Of a DNA stretch of 64,000 nt, positions 26,825-35,374 are shown one piece after another (the first letter of the stretch is position 1; each line of letters begins with the position of its first letter). Under the pieces are notes generated by a model. The model was not told the DNA's origin. It saw nothing but the letters and a program-made list of their open reading frames with translations, and ran no database searches. The stretch lies in assembly GCF_013035315.1 (NCBI RefSeq), contig NZ_WQHP01000009.1:62001-126000 (forward strand). Reading direction: 5' to 3'. This stretch comes from Ruegeria arenilitoris. Lineage in GTDB: Bacteria; Pseudomonadota; Alphaproteobacteria; Rhodobacterales; Rhodobacteraceae. The position numbers were made by a program, and so were the translations under genes.

Positions 26825-27742
26825 TCAGCCCTCCGCCACGATGTCAGCGATTGTTTTCTTCAACACACGCGTCACCTGTTCCAATGCGCGCTTGTCGTCC
26901 TTGTTTAGGCCTTTCAACGGAGGCCGCATGGCACCTGCGTCGATGCCGTTCATGGTCACGCCATGTTTGATGGTCTGGATGAACTTGCCACCCTGTTCCA
27001 GAACCCGCATCAGCGGCATCATCGCGGACATGATCCGGCGGCCTTTGGCGAAGTCACCTTCGATCACGCAGGCCTGATACAGCGCCACGTGTTCCGCAGG
27101 CAGGAAGTTTGACCCGCCGCACACCCAGAATGGCGCGCCCCAGGCAAAGAACTCCAGCGCCTGATCGTCCATCCCGCAGCCCAGCTGGATATGCGGGTAA
27201 TCGCGGGCCAGCAGATGTACCCGGTTGATATCGCCCGAGCTTTCCTTGATGCCGCAAAAATTCCGGCTGCGGCCGACGCGGTCCAGGAACTCTTCGCCCA
27301 TCATCGTGCCGGTACGGTGCGGATAATTGTACAGCATTACCGGCAGATCAGCGGCTTTGTCGATGGCTAGCGCGTTCAGAGCGTTTTCGCGATCGGTTGG
27401 CACCGAATAGGGCGGGCTGGCCAGCAGGATCGCATCGGCGCCGATCTCTCGCGCACCCGCTGCCAGCGCAATCGAGTCCGGGGTCAGCATCGCGCCTGTA
27501 CCAACGACCAAAGGCAGGCGACCTTTCAACTGCTGATGCGTGAATTTCGCCAGTTCCAGCCGCTCTTCCACCGTCTGGGCATAGTTCTCGCCGGTTGATC
27601 CACCCGAGATCAGGCCATGCACGCCGTTTTCGATCAGGTATTCGATAACGCTGGACAAGGCGTCCCAGTTCACGCCGCCATCCTCGTGATAGGGCGTGAC
27701 CACAGGGGTATAGATCCCCTCAAACTTGAAAATCGGGTTCAT
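26825..27742 (-). CDS. DapA-family lyase/deaminase
   Basis: 305 residues from the ATG at 27742, 7 nt after the GntR gene; a longer frame to 27799 would overlap it. The family features are GGSTGENYAQT, the tyrosine of LYNYPHRTG and the Schiff-base lysine of GIKESSGD. Members include pyrroline-4-hydroxy-2-carboxylate deaminase of hydroxyproline breakdown, dihydrodipicolinate synthase and sugar-acid lyases. Next to an FAD oxidase and an aldehyde dehydrogenase, and opposite an HpbD-like epimerase, the hydroxyproline-type deaminase is the best reading. Confidence 0.9.
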   Translation of the reverse strand: MNPIFKFEGIYTPVVTPYHEDGGVNWDALSSVIEYLIENGVHGLISGGSTGENYAQTVEERLELAKFTHQQLKGRLPLVVGTGAMLTPDSIALAAGAREIGADAILLASPPYSVPTDRENALNALAIDKAADLPVMLYNYPHRTGTMMGEEFLDRVGRSRNFCGIKESSGDINRVHLLARDYPHIQLGCGMDDQALEFFAWGAPFWVCGGSNFLPAEHVALYQACVIEGDFAKGRRIMSAMMPLMRVLEQGGKFIQTIKHGVTMNGIDAGAMRPPLKGLNKDDKRALEQVTRVLKKTIADIVAEG

Positions 27743-27749
27743 TCCGTCC

Positions 27750-28460
27750 TCATGCAGGTTTCGAAAGGGGCGGGACGCCCATCGGGACATCCAGCGCATC
27801 AGGCATCACGAACAGCTCAATCTGATCGCGTGACAGGTTCCAGTGGTCCTCGGCCAGCTGCGCTGCAGCCGCCTCGTCGCCCGCCTCGATGGCGGCGATG
27901 ATGGCGTCATGCTGGTTGCTTGCCTCGGACAGGTTTTCGGTCATCTTCGCTGTTTGGGGCCGGTAGAAGGTCATCCCGATCCGAGCATGGTCAATCAGCA
28001 GCCGGTTGAAGGACGGCAGCAGATAGACATTGCCCGACATCTCTCCGGTCACATCGTGAAAGCGGTTATTGGCCAGCGCACGATCCTCGGCAGACCCGGA
28101 TCGCAAGGCAGCTTTGAAGGCCTGCTGCGCCTCTTTCAGGGCGTCAATCTGGGGCCGGGTCGCGTTTTGTGCTGCCAGCCGCAGGATCGCGCCGTAAACC
28201 ATCGGTGCGGCCAGAAAGAAGTCGCGCAAAGTGGTGTAGGACATTTCTGACACCCGGGCACTGCGGTTGGTGCGCAGGTCCAAATACCCCTCACCGGCCA
28301 ATTGCCGGAAAACCTCTCGCAGCGGGGTGCGGGACAGGCCGAAGGCGTCCGACAGATGTGCCTCGTCCAGATCCGTTCCGGGCTGCAGGCGTAGGGTCAG
28401 GATCGAGACCTTCAGGTGCTCTGTCAGCTCAGCTTTCCGGGATTTTGCGTCGTCTTTCAT
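27750..28460 (-). CDS. GntR-family regulator (FadR subfamily, FCD domain)
   Basis: 236 residues from the ATG at 28460, which has GGAGGAA 5 nt upstream; a TTG at 28472 is less likely. The winged helix is at about residues 10-75 (LDEAHLSDAFGLSRTPLREV), followed by an all-helical FCD ligand domain. It is the first gene of the operon with DapA-family lyase, aldehyde dehydrogenase and FAD oxidase. A FadR-type operator candidate lies 64-81 bp upstream of its start, between it and the divergent AraC-type gene. It probably represses the operon until a pathway intermediate binds. Confidence 0.92.
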   Translation of the reverse strand: MKDDAKSRKAELTEHLKVSILTLRLQPGTDLDEAHLSDAFGLSRTPLREVFRQLAGEGYLDLRTNRSARVSEMSYTTLRDFFLAAPMVYGAILRLAAQNATRPQIDALKEAQQAFKAALRSGSAEDRALANNRFHDVTGEMSGNVYLLPSFNRLLIDHARIGMTFYRPQTAKMTENLSEASNQHDAIIAAIEAGDEAAAAQLAEDHWNLSRDQIELFVMPDALDVPMGVPPLSKPA

Positions 28461-28510
28461 CCGTTCCTCCAACGGCTGCGCGAATCGTGATTGTCACTTC
28501 GTGCACTCTC

Positions 28511-28541
28511 TGTATTCTATAAAAATACAACTTGTATACAG
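28511..28541. promoter_or_regulatory. Candidate GntR/FadR-type operator in the divergent gap
   Basis: ATACAACTTGTAT (28525-28537) is a perfect inverted repeat around one central base, and TGTATACA (28533-28540) overlaps it. A further TGTAT at 28511 pairs with ATACA at 28525. FCD-type GntR proteins often bind TGTATACA-like sites. Confidence 0.6.
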
Positions 28542-28594
28542 AAAAAAATCGTGCAGCATGGGCCGTCGACCACGCCAATCTGAATCGGACGTCT

Positions 28595-29545
28595 ATGCGC
28601 CAGCCCCGCCACATCACTTTCATTCTGATCGAGGAATTCTCGCACCTCGCCTTTTCCTGCGCGGTCGAGCCGCTGCGGATCGCGAACCTTGTCAGCGGCG
28701 AGGACCTCTATGCATGGTCGTTTGTATCCGAGCATGGCGAACAGGCTGTGTGTTCGAATGGATCGGTGACGTTGGTGCATCACGGGTTGGACGCACTGCC
28801 TAAAACCGACCAACTGTTTGTGCTGTCGGGCATCCATATGCGTAACCATGTCTCGCGCCCGTTACTTGCGACCCTGCGCCGCGAACGGGCGCGTGGAACC
28901 GCTATCGGAGCATTATGTTCCGGCGCGTGGCTTTTGGCCGAAGCGGGTTTCCTGGACGGAATGCAGGCCGCCATTCATTGGGAATATCACGACGCTTTTA
29001 TGGAGGCGTTTCCCGAGGTGAATTTGGTGCGCAGCGTTTTTGTGGCGGATGAAAAGCATATCACCGCCTCGGGTGGGACGGCGACAGCCGACCTGATGCT
29101 GCATCTGATTGAAAAGGACCATGGCGAGGAACTGTCCGTCGCAGTGGCCGATCAGATGGTCTACAACGCGGTGCGCAACGCCACTGCTAAACAGCGGGTG
29201 TCTCTGCAATCGCGCAACGGGATGCGTAACGCGCATCTCGCCAAGGCGATCCACATCATGCAGGATTGTATCGAAGCGCCCGTGTCACCCTCGCAGATTG
29301 CCGAAGAACTGGGAATCTCGACGCGGCAGTTGGAACGGTTGTTTGGCAAGTACCTCAACACCTCACCAAAGAAGTATTTCATGGAATTGCGGCTTGAGCG
29401 TGCGCAAAAACTGCTGCTGCAAACCGAAGCCTCGGTGACCGAGGTCGCCATGGCCTGCGGATTCGAAAACCCGGGGCATTTTTCACGCGTTTACAGGTCG
29501 AGTTTCGGTGTGACGCCGCACGCGCAAAAAAACAAAATAGATTAA
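28595..29545 (+). CDS. GATase1-like/AraC transcriptional regulator (GlxA/GbdR type)
   Basis: 316 residues from the ATG at 28595 (RQPRHITFILIEEFSHLAFS); an upstream TTG at 28532 lies inside the operator region and is unlikely. The N-terminal half is a DJ-1/PfpI-like domain (GALCSGAWLLAEAGFLDG), the C-terminal half two AraC helix-turn-helices (EELGISTRQLERLFGKYL and ACGFENPGHFSRVYRSSFG). This architecture includes GbdR and CdhR, which activate glycine-betaine and carnitine breakdown in pseudomonads. It is divergent from the GntR operon. Control of the betaine genes is likely but inferred. Confidence 0.9.
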   Translation: MRQPRHITFILIEEFSHLAFSCAVEPLRIANLVSGEDLYAWSFVSEHGEQAVCSNGSVTLVHHGLDALPKTDQLFVLSGIHMRNHVSRPLLATLRRERARGTAIGALCSGAWLLAEAGFLDGMQAAIHWEYHDAFMEAFPEVNLVRSVFVADEKHITASGGTATADLMLHLIEKDHGEELSVAVADQMVYNAVRNATAKQRVSLQSRNGMRNAHLAKAIHIMQDCIEAPVSPSQIAEELGISTRQLERLFGKYLNTSPKKYFMELRLERAQKLLLQTEASVTEVAMACGFENPGHFSRVYRSSFGVTPHAQKNKID

Positions 29546-29931
29546 GAAATCAAAGCGGGGGGAGCGTCTCTGCCGTAAGGCGAGCCTGGCCGGGCAGGCG
29601 CTCACCCCCTGGTCCTGCTTCGTACCCCCTCGTTAAAACTGTACTGGTAAACTGGATAGCAGGATTGAGTATTCATAGATGCCGAAGTTGGCATAAGTTT
29701 TACGAGATCGTGTCAGATATGTGTGCGATTTGGCTAAAACCTTAATGTTCGCCGCATTTCAACTGTTGACCCAAAGGTGCAAAACAGGCCAACTTAACAG
29801 GTGAATTTGTCTGGACATAGTTTTGATTTGGCCACAAAAATTTTTGGATTGGGAAAATCTGGCGAAAAATCCCATTCAAGCCAAGGCATCAGACCTCATA
29901 TCTTCATCATCTGATTTCGATGGAGGACAGC
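29546..29931. other. Intergenic stretch, 386 bp
   Basis: No gene seen. The first 100 bp are GC-rich, then the composition turns AT-rich toward the next start, which suggests a promoter for the 167-residue gene. No repeat or RNA gene was recognised. Confidence 0.5.
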
Positions 29932-30435
29932 ATGCATCTGGAACACGGTAAATCTGAACACCGCCCCGCCAACGGTGCCGTCGCGATCGCAAACCGCGAA
30001 CGCCAGATTTGTGATGCTTCCAGCGCAGCAAAGTCCGCTTTTTCCGAAATGACCTCAAAGGCTGGGTACTCGCCAGAGATGGCTGAAGTTCAGCATCGCG
30101 TATTCCAGATTTTCCGCTGGTATTTTTTGTCGGCCTATTGCTCGCGCCTGCTGAGCGATGCCTCAAATCGTTTGGAGCACCACACCTTGCAGACCTCGGT
30201 CGACGTGTTCAGCGCCGTCCGAATGGCTCTTACTGAAGCCGAGGTGGAAGCGGCAATGACGCTGGTACAGGATGATGTGACGACGATTGCCGCAGCGCGG
30301 GCCAACAAAATTGGTTGCCGCGGGCATTCCGCTGGCTGGACTGCCGCAACTTTGCAGCAACGAGGTCGCGAGGTTCCGGCGGAAATCAAAAACGCGCTTG
30401 CGGGTGCGTTGTCGGCATCGGTTCGCTTAAACTGA
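29932..30435 (+). CDS. Hypothetical protein, 167 residues
   Basis: The start is the ATG at 29932, 5 nt after GGAGG; an ATG 12 nt earlier overlaps that ribosome site. The protein is soluble, mostly helical and alanine-rich, with no signal peptide or membrane segment; the middle (EVQHRVFQIFRWYFLSAYCS) is the most distinctive stretch. I do not recognise a family. A clear ribosome site and protein-like composition support it as real. Its neighbours (AraC regulator, broken acyltransferase) say nothing about its job. Confidence 0.65.
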   Translation: MHLEHGKSEHRPANGAVAIANRERQICDASSAAKSAFSEMTSKAGYSPEMAEVQHRVFQIFRWYFLSAYCSRLLSDASNRLEHHTLQTSVDVFSAVRMALTEAEVEAAMTLVQDDVTTIAAARANKIGCRGHSAGWTAATLQQRGREVPAEIKNALAGALSASVRLN

Positions 30436-30461
30436 TCCACAGAGCCGATAGGTAGCAAAGA

Positions 30462-31300
30462 TCAGGCGCTCGGCGATCTCATCACAGGTAAGTCATAGCG
30501 GCGTTCAGACAGCCATTTGGGCAGTCGGATCAGCCATTCGAAACGTGTGCCAGTCAATATCCGACAAAACGCGATCCCGAACACCACCGCCACGGCGACA
30601 CAGATAGGAATAACGAACAGAGGTTTTGTCACGCCAACAATCTTCGTGAGTATGATCCGCGTCCCGGTGACCGACAGGAAATGCGTCAGACTAAGATAAT
30701 GGCTGTGGCTACCGATCAGGCCCATCCACTGGGCGCGGCCAGCGTGCGATGCAAGGACGATGGCACCGATGATCGCTGCGACAGAGAGGGCGGGCAACTT
30801 GAATAATACGAGTGGTACGTTCTGAAGGTCAAAACTGGCGGCGAGAACAACCAGCACACCAAAACCCGCCGCGCATAGGACAATCACTGTTGGCAAGGCG
30901 TTTGAGGCATGGGTCCTGATCCATTCCGATGCATAGGCACCGATAACAAAGTAGACGAACAGTTTGGCCAGTTTGTCGGCGATTACCGCACCTTCAGGCC
31001 AGACACCCAAAAGGAACTGGGCCTGAATGATGGCTGCGACATCGACAACATAGACGGGCGGTACAATCCGCAGCAGCCTAAGAATGACAAAGGACAGCGT
31101 GAGCGCGTACAGAAACCAAATTGTTGGAAGCGGATCCCAGAGGATCAGAAAGATCTCCCACCAGTAGGTGACCGAATTGGTGATCGGGTTATGGTGTTCT
31201 CGTGGCGTTCATCGCGCCGGTATTGCTCAAACGCCTGCCGCAGTGCTGAGTGCCGTTGGCGCAAAACGCGGGCAAAAACAATGTGGCAATTGAGGAACAC
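30462..31300 (-). pseudogene. Broken acyltransferase-3-like membrane protein
   Basis: The frame 30462-31208 encodes hydrophobic helices typical of acyltransferase 3 / OafA proteins (WEIFLILWDPLPTIWFLYAL, then SHSHYLSLTHFLS near the end) but has no ATG: the first usable start is a TTG at 31010 in mid-domain. Upstream, a second frame reads FLNCHIVFARVLRQ followed by AFEQYRRDERHENTI and joins the first near 31185 through a one-base shift. The N-terminal catalytic histidine region is missing. It looks like a decayed O-acyltransferase. A sequencing error at 31185 would rescue only part of it. Confidence 0.5.
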
Positions 31301-31431
31301 TGCCGTTTGTTAATCGCGCAGCGTGATTGCCAGTCATTATGCAAACCCATCGCTAGAGAATCGAGCGTTCGAAGACAAACCGAATGACACGAGCCTTCGG
31401 CTGTAACAAGATGATGGTGGAGGTGTAAGTC

Positions 31432-32706
31432 ATGGCGGATGTTTTCGACCGCATTGCAGATTGGCTGCAAAAGCTGGCCTTTTTTGATGCTGATCTTGGT
31501 GGGCTAGTCGAGCAGTTAAGTAACAGGCTGATCGATGGTGGCGTGCCGGTCACGCGTGTTTCCTTGGGTCGCCTGATGATGCACCCTGTAATTGGATTGC
31601 TCGATGCAACTTGGGATGCATCGAACCATCGAATTGAATGGACCGTTCTTCCACGCAGCTCAGTAACGGCTGATCTCTTCGACAAGGCACCCTTCGGAGA
31701 GAATTCGAAATTGGCCAATGAGATTGCGAAACAACACTTTAACAAGGAAGTATGGGACTTGGCGGACGGACTTGCGAACGGCACAATCAAGTTTCCTTTC
31801 ATGCGAGCAAATCTGACTGACCAAGCGACCCGTGACAAATTTCCGCTATTCCGAAAACTCGCTGAAGCAGGTGTTACCGACTATGTCGTATGCAGTGCAC
31901 CATTCGGCAATCGTACTGTTGTCTTTGACGGAGAGATGGAGTGGGCTTTGGGCGCGTCCGTGTCTTTTGCTACAAAGCGTCGTTCTGGCTTTACAGACCG
32001 TGAGGTAGATGGCCTGTCGCGGCTATCGTTACCTTTGCTTGGTGCAGCGCGTGTATTGTCGGAGCAGTTCTTGGCAGCTGAGTTGATGGAGGTCTATCTA
32101 GGTAAGTTGTCCGGTCGATCCGTACTGAACGGTCAAATAGCCCGGGGAGATGTCAGCATAATTGACTGTGCACTCTTGTTCAGCGATATGCGCGGCTCTA
32201 CGGCTTTGAGCCAGCGCTTGTCATCGGAGAAATATGTCGCGACGGTTAACCAATTCTTCGATTGTGTCGGTGGGGCGGTACACGATCACGGCGGAGAAGT
32301 TCTTAAATTCGTTGGCGATGGGTTGCTTGCGATCTTTCCTTTTGATGGTCAACGAAGACTACCGGAAGACATGTGCGAAGCAGCCCTGTCCGCGGCGCGC
32401 GAAGCATTTCAAAGGAACGAAGAGCTTGATCCATCAGACCGTGCTGAATTTGGGGTTGGGTTGCACACGGGCGCGGCTGTCTACGGGAATGTTGGCACTG
32501 AAAAGCGCTTGGATTTTACGGTAACTGGCCCATCAGTTGCGATAGCCAGCAGGTTAGAGGGCCTGACGCGAAAACTGGAGGCGCGGCTTTTAGCAACGGG
32601 CGATTTTGTGAACTTGGTATCTGAAGAGCCTAAAAAAATGGGGCGGCATTCTTTGCGGGGTTTTGAGGAAGACTTAGAGGTCTTTTCTTACGAAATTTTC
32701 AAATAA
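31432..32706 (+). CDS. Class III adenylate/guanylate cyclase
   Basis: 424 residues, GGAGG upstream of the ATG. The C-terminal cyclase domain (about residues 240-420) has the metal-binding FSDMRGST and the hairpin VGDGLLAIFP, then GNVGTEKRLDFTVTGPSVAI, typical of the adenylate cyclase 1-like bacterial type. The N-terminal 230 residues are a soluble region without an obvious membrane helix and may be a sensor; I do not recognise it with certainty. It stands alone, with noticeably lower GC than its neighbours. Product cAMP rather than cGMP is likely but not shown. Confidence 0.9.
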   Translation: MADVFDRIADWLQKLAFFDADLGGLVEQLSNRLIDGGVPVTRVSLGRLMMHPVIGLLDATWDASNHRIEWTVLPRSSVTADLFDKAPFGENSKLANEIAKQHFNKEVWDLADGLANGTIKFPFMRANLTDQATRDKFPLFRKLAEAGVTDYVVCSAPFGNRTVVFDGEMEWALGASVSFATKRRSGFTDREVDGLSRLSLPLLGAARVLSEQFLAAELMEVYLGKLSGRSVLNGQIARGDVSIIDCALLFSDMRGSTALSQRLSSEKYVATVNQFFDCVGGAVHDHGGEVLKFVGDGLLAIFPFDGQRRLPEDMCEAALSAAREAFQRNEELDPSDRAEFGVGLHTGAAVYGNVGTEKRLDFTVTGPSVAIASRLEGLTRKLEARLLATGDFVNLVSEEPKKMGRHSLRGFEEDLEVFSYEIFK

Positions 32707-32948
32707 CGCTCAATTGCGTTGGGCCATTAGCAATCATTCGTTTAGGCGCGTTTTGAGGCGCAGGTACTGGAATGAAACCGGTGAGATTTGGGCTCAAAAC
32801 GGTCGTTCGCGCCAATTTGATTGAAGGTTTGCTTTGCGGACTTTGCACTCATCCGCATTCTTACTCCAATGGACCGCGGCCAGCCCAAAGCGGACGTTAA
32901 ACTGGTGTTAATAGGCCAGTAGCTTGAGGATGGAATAAGAGGCTAAAT

Positions 32949-33542
32949 TCAGCTAGCAATTTTTGGCAAGTATCGATCTAGCAAAGCGTCGACCAACCCC
33001 TCTTGCAGTTGGTTGCCGGTAGCTTCGTCCACACGCAAGATGTCTTCAAGAATAACAAGTTGTTCCATGCCCGTCGTCATGGACAACCGCTTGGCCAGAT
33101 CGTCAGTTTCCTTTGGCTCCATCAATGTGTGAACTGGTGCAAGAGCTTCGGTAAAGGCCGCCACTCGTCTGGCACCACGCATTTTGACCGTTGTATTCTC
33201 CAGTGATGCCTTTAGCGATTCAGCCAGAAACTGCCGGAAGTGCGCCTCATGAACCCGAGAAAAATCCAGATAGTAGCGCGCGACGACATGTACACGGTTC
33301 CTAACGTCATCCAGTCCCTCAAGAAGTTCTGACGTCGGCATGACTTCAAGATCGAGCGTCGCATCCAAAGCCAAGACACTTGGGTCAGAAAAGTAACGAT
33401 AGACCGTCGCACGGCTGGTTTTGGCGCGTTCAGCGACTTTTGCCAGCGTGACTTCCTTGCCTTCCGACATCAGGTCTCGTGCAGCGGAAAGAAGTGCTTC
33501 GCGCGTTCGGTTGATTTGATTTGTTCGGGGCGCCAATTTCAA
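32949..33542 (-). CDS. TetR-family transcriptional regulator
   Basis: 197 residues from a TTG at 33542, with AAAAGG just upstream; no ATG is in frame ahead. The helix-turn-helix is at about residues 12-58 (VTLAKVAERAKTSRATVYRY followed by F). The rest is a helical ligand domain with no recognisable ligand type. It is divergent from a cupin gene with an inverted repeat between the two, a standard arrangement for a repressor that controls itself and its neighbour. Confidence 0.88.
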   Translation of the reverse strand: MKLAPRTNQINRTREALLSAARDLMSEGKEVTLAKVAERAKTSRATVYRYFSDPSVLALDATLDLEVMPTSELLEGLDDVRNRVHVVARYYLDFSRVHEAHFRQFLAESLKASLENTTVKMRGARRVAAFTEALAPVHTLMEPKETDDLAKRLSMTTGMEQLVILEDILRVDEATGNQLQEGLVDALLDRYLPKIAS

Positions 33543-33550
33543 GCCTTTTG

Positions 33551-33585
33551 TGATACATTTGTCTCATAAGTAGATTTATGTATCA
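33551..33585. promoter_or_regulatory. Inverted repeat between tetR-type and cupin genes
   Basis: TGATACAT (33551-33558) and ATGTATCA (33578-33585) are perfectly complementary with a 19-nt spacer, and TGTCTCA at 33560 gives a second, tighter pairing with TGATACA. It lies in the 80-bp divergent gap and probably holds the TetR operator and promoters. Confidence 0.6.
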
Positions 33586-33622
33586 TATTAGCAGTGTGTT
33601 TCAAGTAAAGGGAGTCGCAGCA

Positions 33623-34096
33623 ATGACTGAACCTCGCCCGCGAATTTATCATCTTCTTGGGAACCTTTTGACCTTTCACGCCTTTCCCAGTGAGACAGGG
33701 GATCGTTGCACAATCGTTGAAATAAAGACGGCGCCAGGTGCCGGTGCACCGCCCAATCATCATGCTGGCGAAGACGAGAGTTTTTATGTGCTCGATGGTG
33801 AATTCGAGTTCTATTTGAATGGGGAGACCGTCAACGTCAAAAGTGGTGACTTCGTCAAAATCCCGGACGGCGCAGTGCACGCATTTACTTGTACCGGAGA
33901 GCGACCTGGCCGGCTACTTTGCATAAACGCTCCCGGCGCGATGCATGACATATTCTTTACTGAAGCCGGAGAGGCGATGCCTGACGGAACGACAGACATC
34001 CCGGCGCCAGATGGACCGCCGGACATTCCGGCGATCATGGCAGTAGCAGGTCGAGTAGGAATGACGATCCTAGCGCCTGCGGATGCTCCTAGCTGA
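33623..34096 (+). CDS. Cupin-domain protein (quercetin dioxygenase-like)
   Basis: 157 residues from the ATG at 33623 (GGGAG 8 nt upstream); a further upstream start lies inside the inverted repeat. Cupin motif 1 appears as PNHHAGEDESFYVLDGEFEF, with two histidines and a glutamate as metal ligands, and motif 2 as GDFVKIPDGAVHAF. The small single-domain cupins of this type act as dioxygenases, isomerases or ligand-binding proteins. It is divergent from a TetR gene, which suggests induction by a small molecule. The function is unknown. Confidence 0.85.
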   Translation: MTEPRPRIYHLLGNLLTFHAFPSETGDRCTIVEIKTAPGAGAPPNHHAGEDESFYVLDGEFEFYLNGETVNVKSGDFVKIPDGAVHAFTCTGERPGRLLCINAPGAMHDIFFTEAGEAMPDGTTDIPAPDGPPDIPAIMAVAGRVGMTILAPADAPS

Positions 34097-34106
34097 CGAA
34101 GGCGCT

Positions 34107-34514
34107 TCATTCCGCGCGCGTTGCGCTGTAATCCTCGTCTGAGACGTGCTCCATCCAATCCGCAGTCTTACCCTCGACAGCCGTCTGCACAGCCAGATGG
34201 GTCATCGCGCAGTCTGGCGACGCGCCGTGCCAATGCCGCTCTCCAGGCGCGAACCACACCGTATCGCCAGGGCGCAACACCTGCACTGGCTTCCCCTCAG
34301 ACGCAGCCAGGCCCAAGCCCGATAAAACATGGAGCGTTTGACCGGCAGGGTGCGTGTGCCAAGCTGTCCGTGCGCCAGGCTCAAAAGTCACTGTATGGAT
34401 CTTGACCGGCGAGGGATCGTTCCCCGTCACAACGGGATCAAAGCGGACCTTGCCGGTGAAATACTCATTGCCGGGAAATTGAGAAGGCCGGCCCCCGGCG
34501 CGGTGAATTTCCAT
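34107..34514 (-). CDS. Cupin protein resembling manganese hydroxynitrile lyases
   Basis: 135 residues, single cupin domain. Metal-binding HxH and the partner glutamine and histidines are in TAWHTHPAGQTLHVLSG and GERHWHG. The segments FTGKVRFDP, VTFEPGARTAWHTHP and MTHLAVQ with DWMEHVSDE agree closely with what I recall of the manganese-dependent (R)-hydroxynitrile lyase from Granulicella; such proteins are widespread in bacteria without cyanogenic role. It converges with the preceding cupin gene, 10 bp apart. The family is clear, the natural reaction unknown. Confidence 0.85.
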   Translation of the reverse strand: MEIHRAGGRPSQFPGNEYFTGKVRFDPVVTGNDPSPVKIHTVTFEPGARTAWHTHPAGQTLHVLSGLGLAASEGKPVQVLRPGDTVWFAPGERHWHGASPDCAMTHLAVQTAVEGKTADWMEHVSDEDYSATRAE

Positions 34515-35054
34515 GATGTGCTCCCTTGCTGCCCCTGGAGACTTAGCAGAGTTCCGATTTCGAACCCAGAGGCTCGCAGGGTCAAAGCGGTCATTTTAGC
34601 AACATTGCCGATTGCCCAGAAGAGCCTGGAACCGGTCATTGGTTTTAATAGGGCCTACGTCCGAGTTGCGAGACAAAGCAGGCATGTGGAAAGACTGGTG
34701 ACTTACCCTTCTACCGATATCCGTTTGGGTCGTGAACCAAGCGGACCAAAAAAGCGCTGAACCAACTATACGCAAACGAACAGTCGGATTCAGCGCGGAG
34801 ACAAATTGGAAATGAGAGTATCCAATCACGGGGAATACAAACTATACGAAACAAAGCGGCTCGCGGATTACAAATGCCTGGAACACTCGTTAGGACTGCG
34901 GAGCGGACCATAGCTGGATATGAAGAGCGTCAGCTGTGTCCTAATCGGTACAGATGGGGTGCTGAAACCACGCCAAAGGATTTCAGCGTGCGCTATATAT
35001 GCGCCACGTGTGAGCCTTCTATTTGGATAGCAGGTCGATAACTCATAAAAAAAA
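34515..35054. other. Intergenic stretch, 540 bp
   Basis: No convincing gene. The short frames on both strands lack ribosome sites and family resemblance. The composition is more AT-rich than in the housekeeping block that follows. I see no repeat or RNA gene before tRNA-Thr. Confidence 0.5.
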
Positions 35055-35129
<75 letters not shown>

Positions 35130-35212
35130 GCTGTGGGCGGGTGATTAGACTCAAACGAAACGGGGCGCAAGGGTGTCTGGACGGTTTTTTTCGCCTCCTG
35201 TAGAGAAAGATC

Positions 35213-35368
35213 ATGACGGATAAAAATTCACCCAAAAAACACGGTAAATCCGGGGACGCGCGCGAAGAGCGGCTGAAGGCCGCCTTGAAGGCGAATATGG
35301 CGCGTCGCAAGGCGCAAGCAAAGGCGCGCGCTGCATCCGGTGACAAGACCGGCAAGGACGAGGGATAA
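35213..35368 (+). CDS. Small basic protein upstream of murA
   Basis: 51 residues, too short for standard ORF calling at 60 residues. It is lysine/arginine-rich and helical (GDAREERLKAALKANMARRK) with charged ends. It ends 6 nt before the murA start and so is probably the first gene of that operon. I know of no function; small proteins of this kind directly before murA are seen in related bacteria. Confidence 0.75.
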   Translation: MTDKNSPKKHGKSGDAREERLKAALKANMARRKAQAKARAASGDKTGKDEG

Positions 35369-35374
35369 GAGCAG

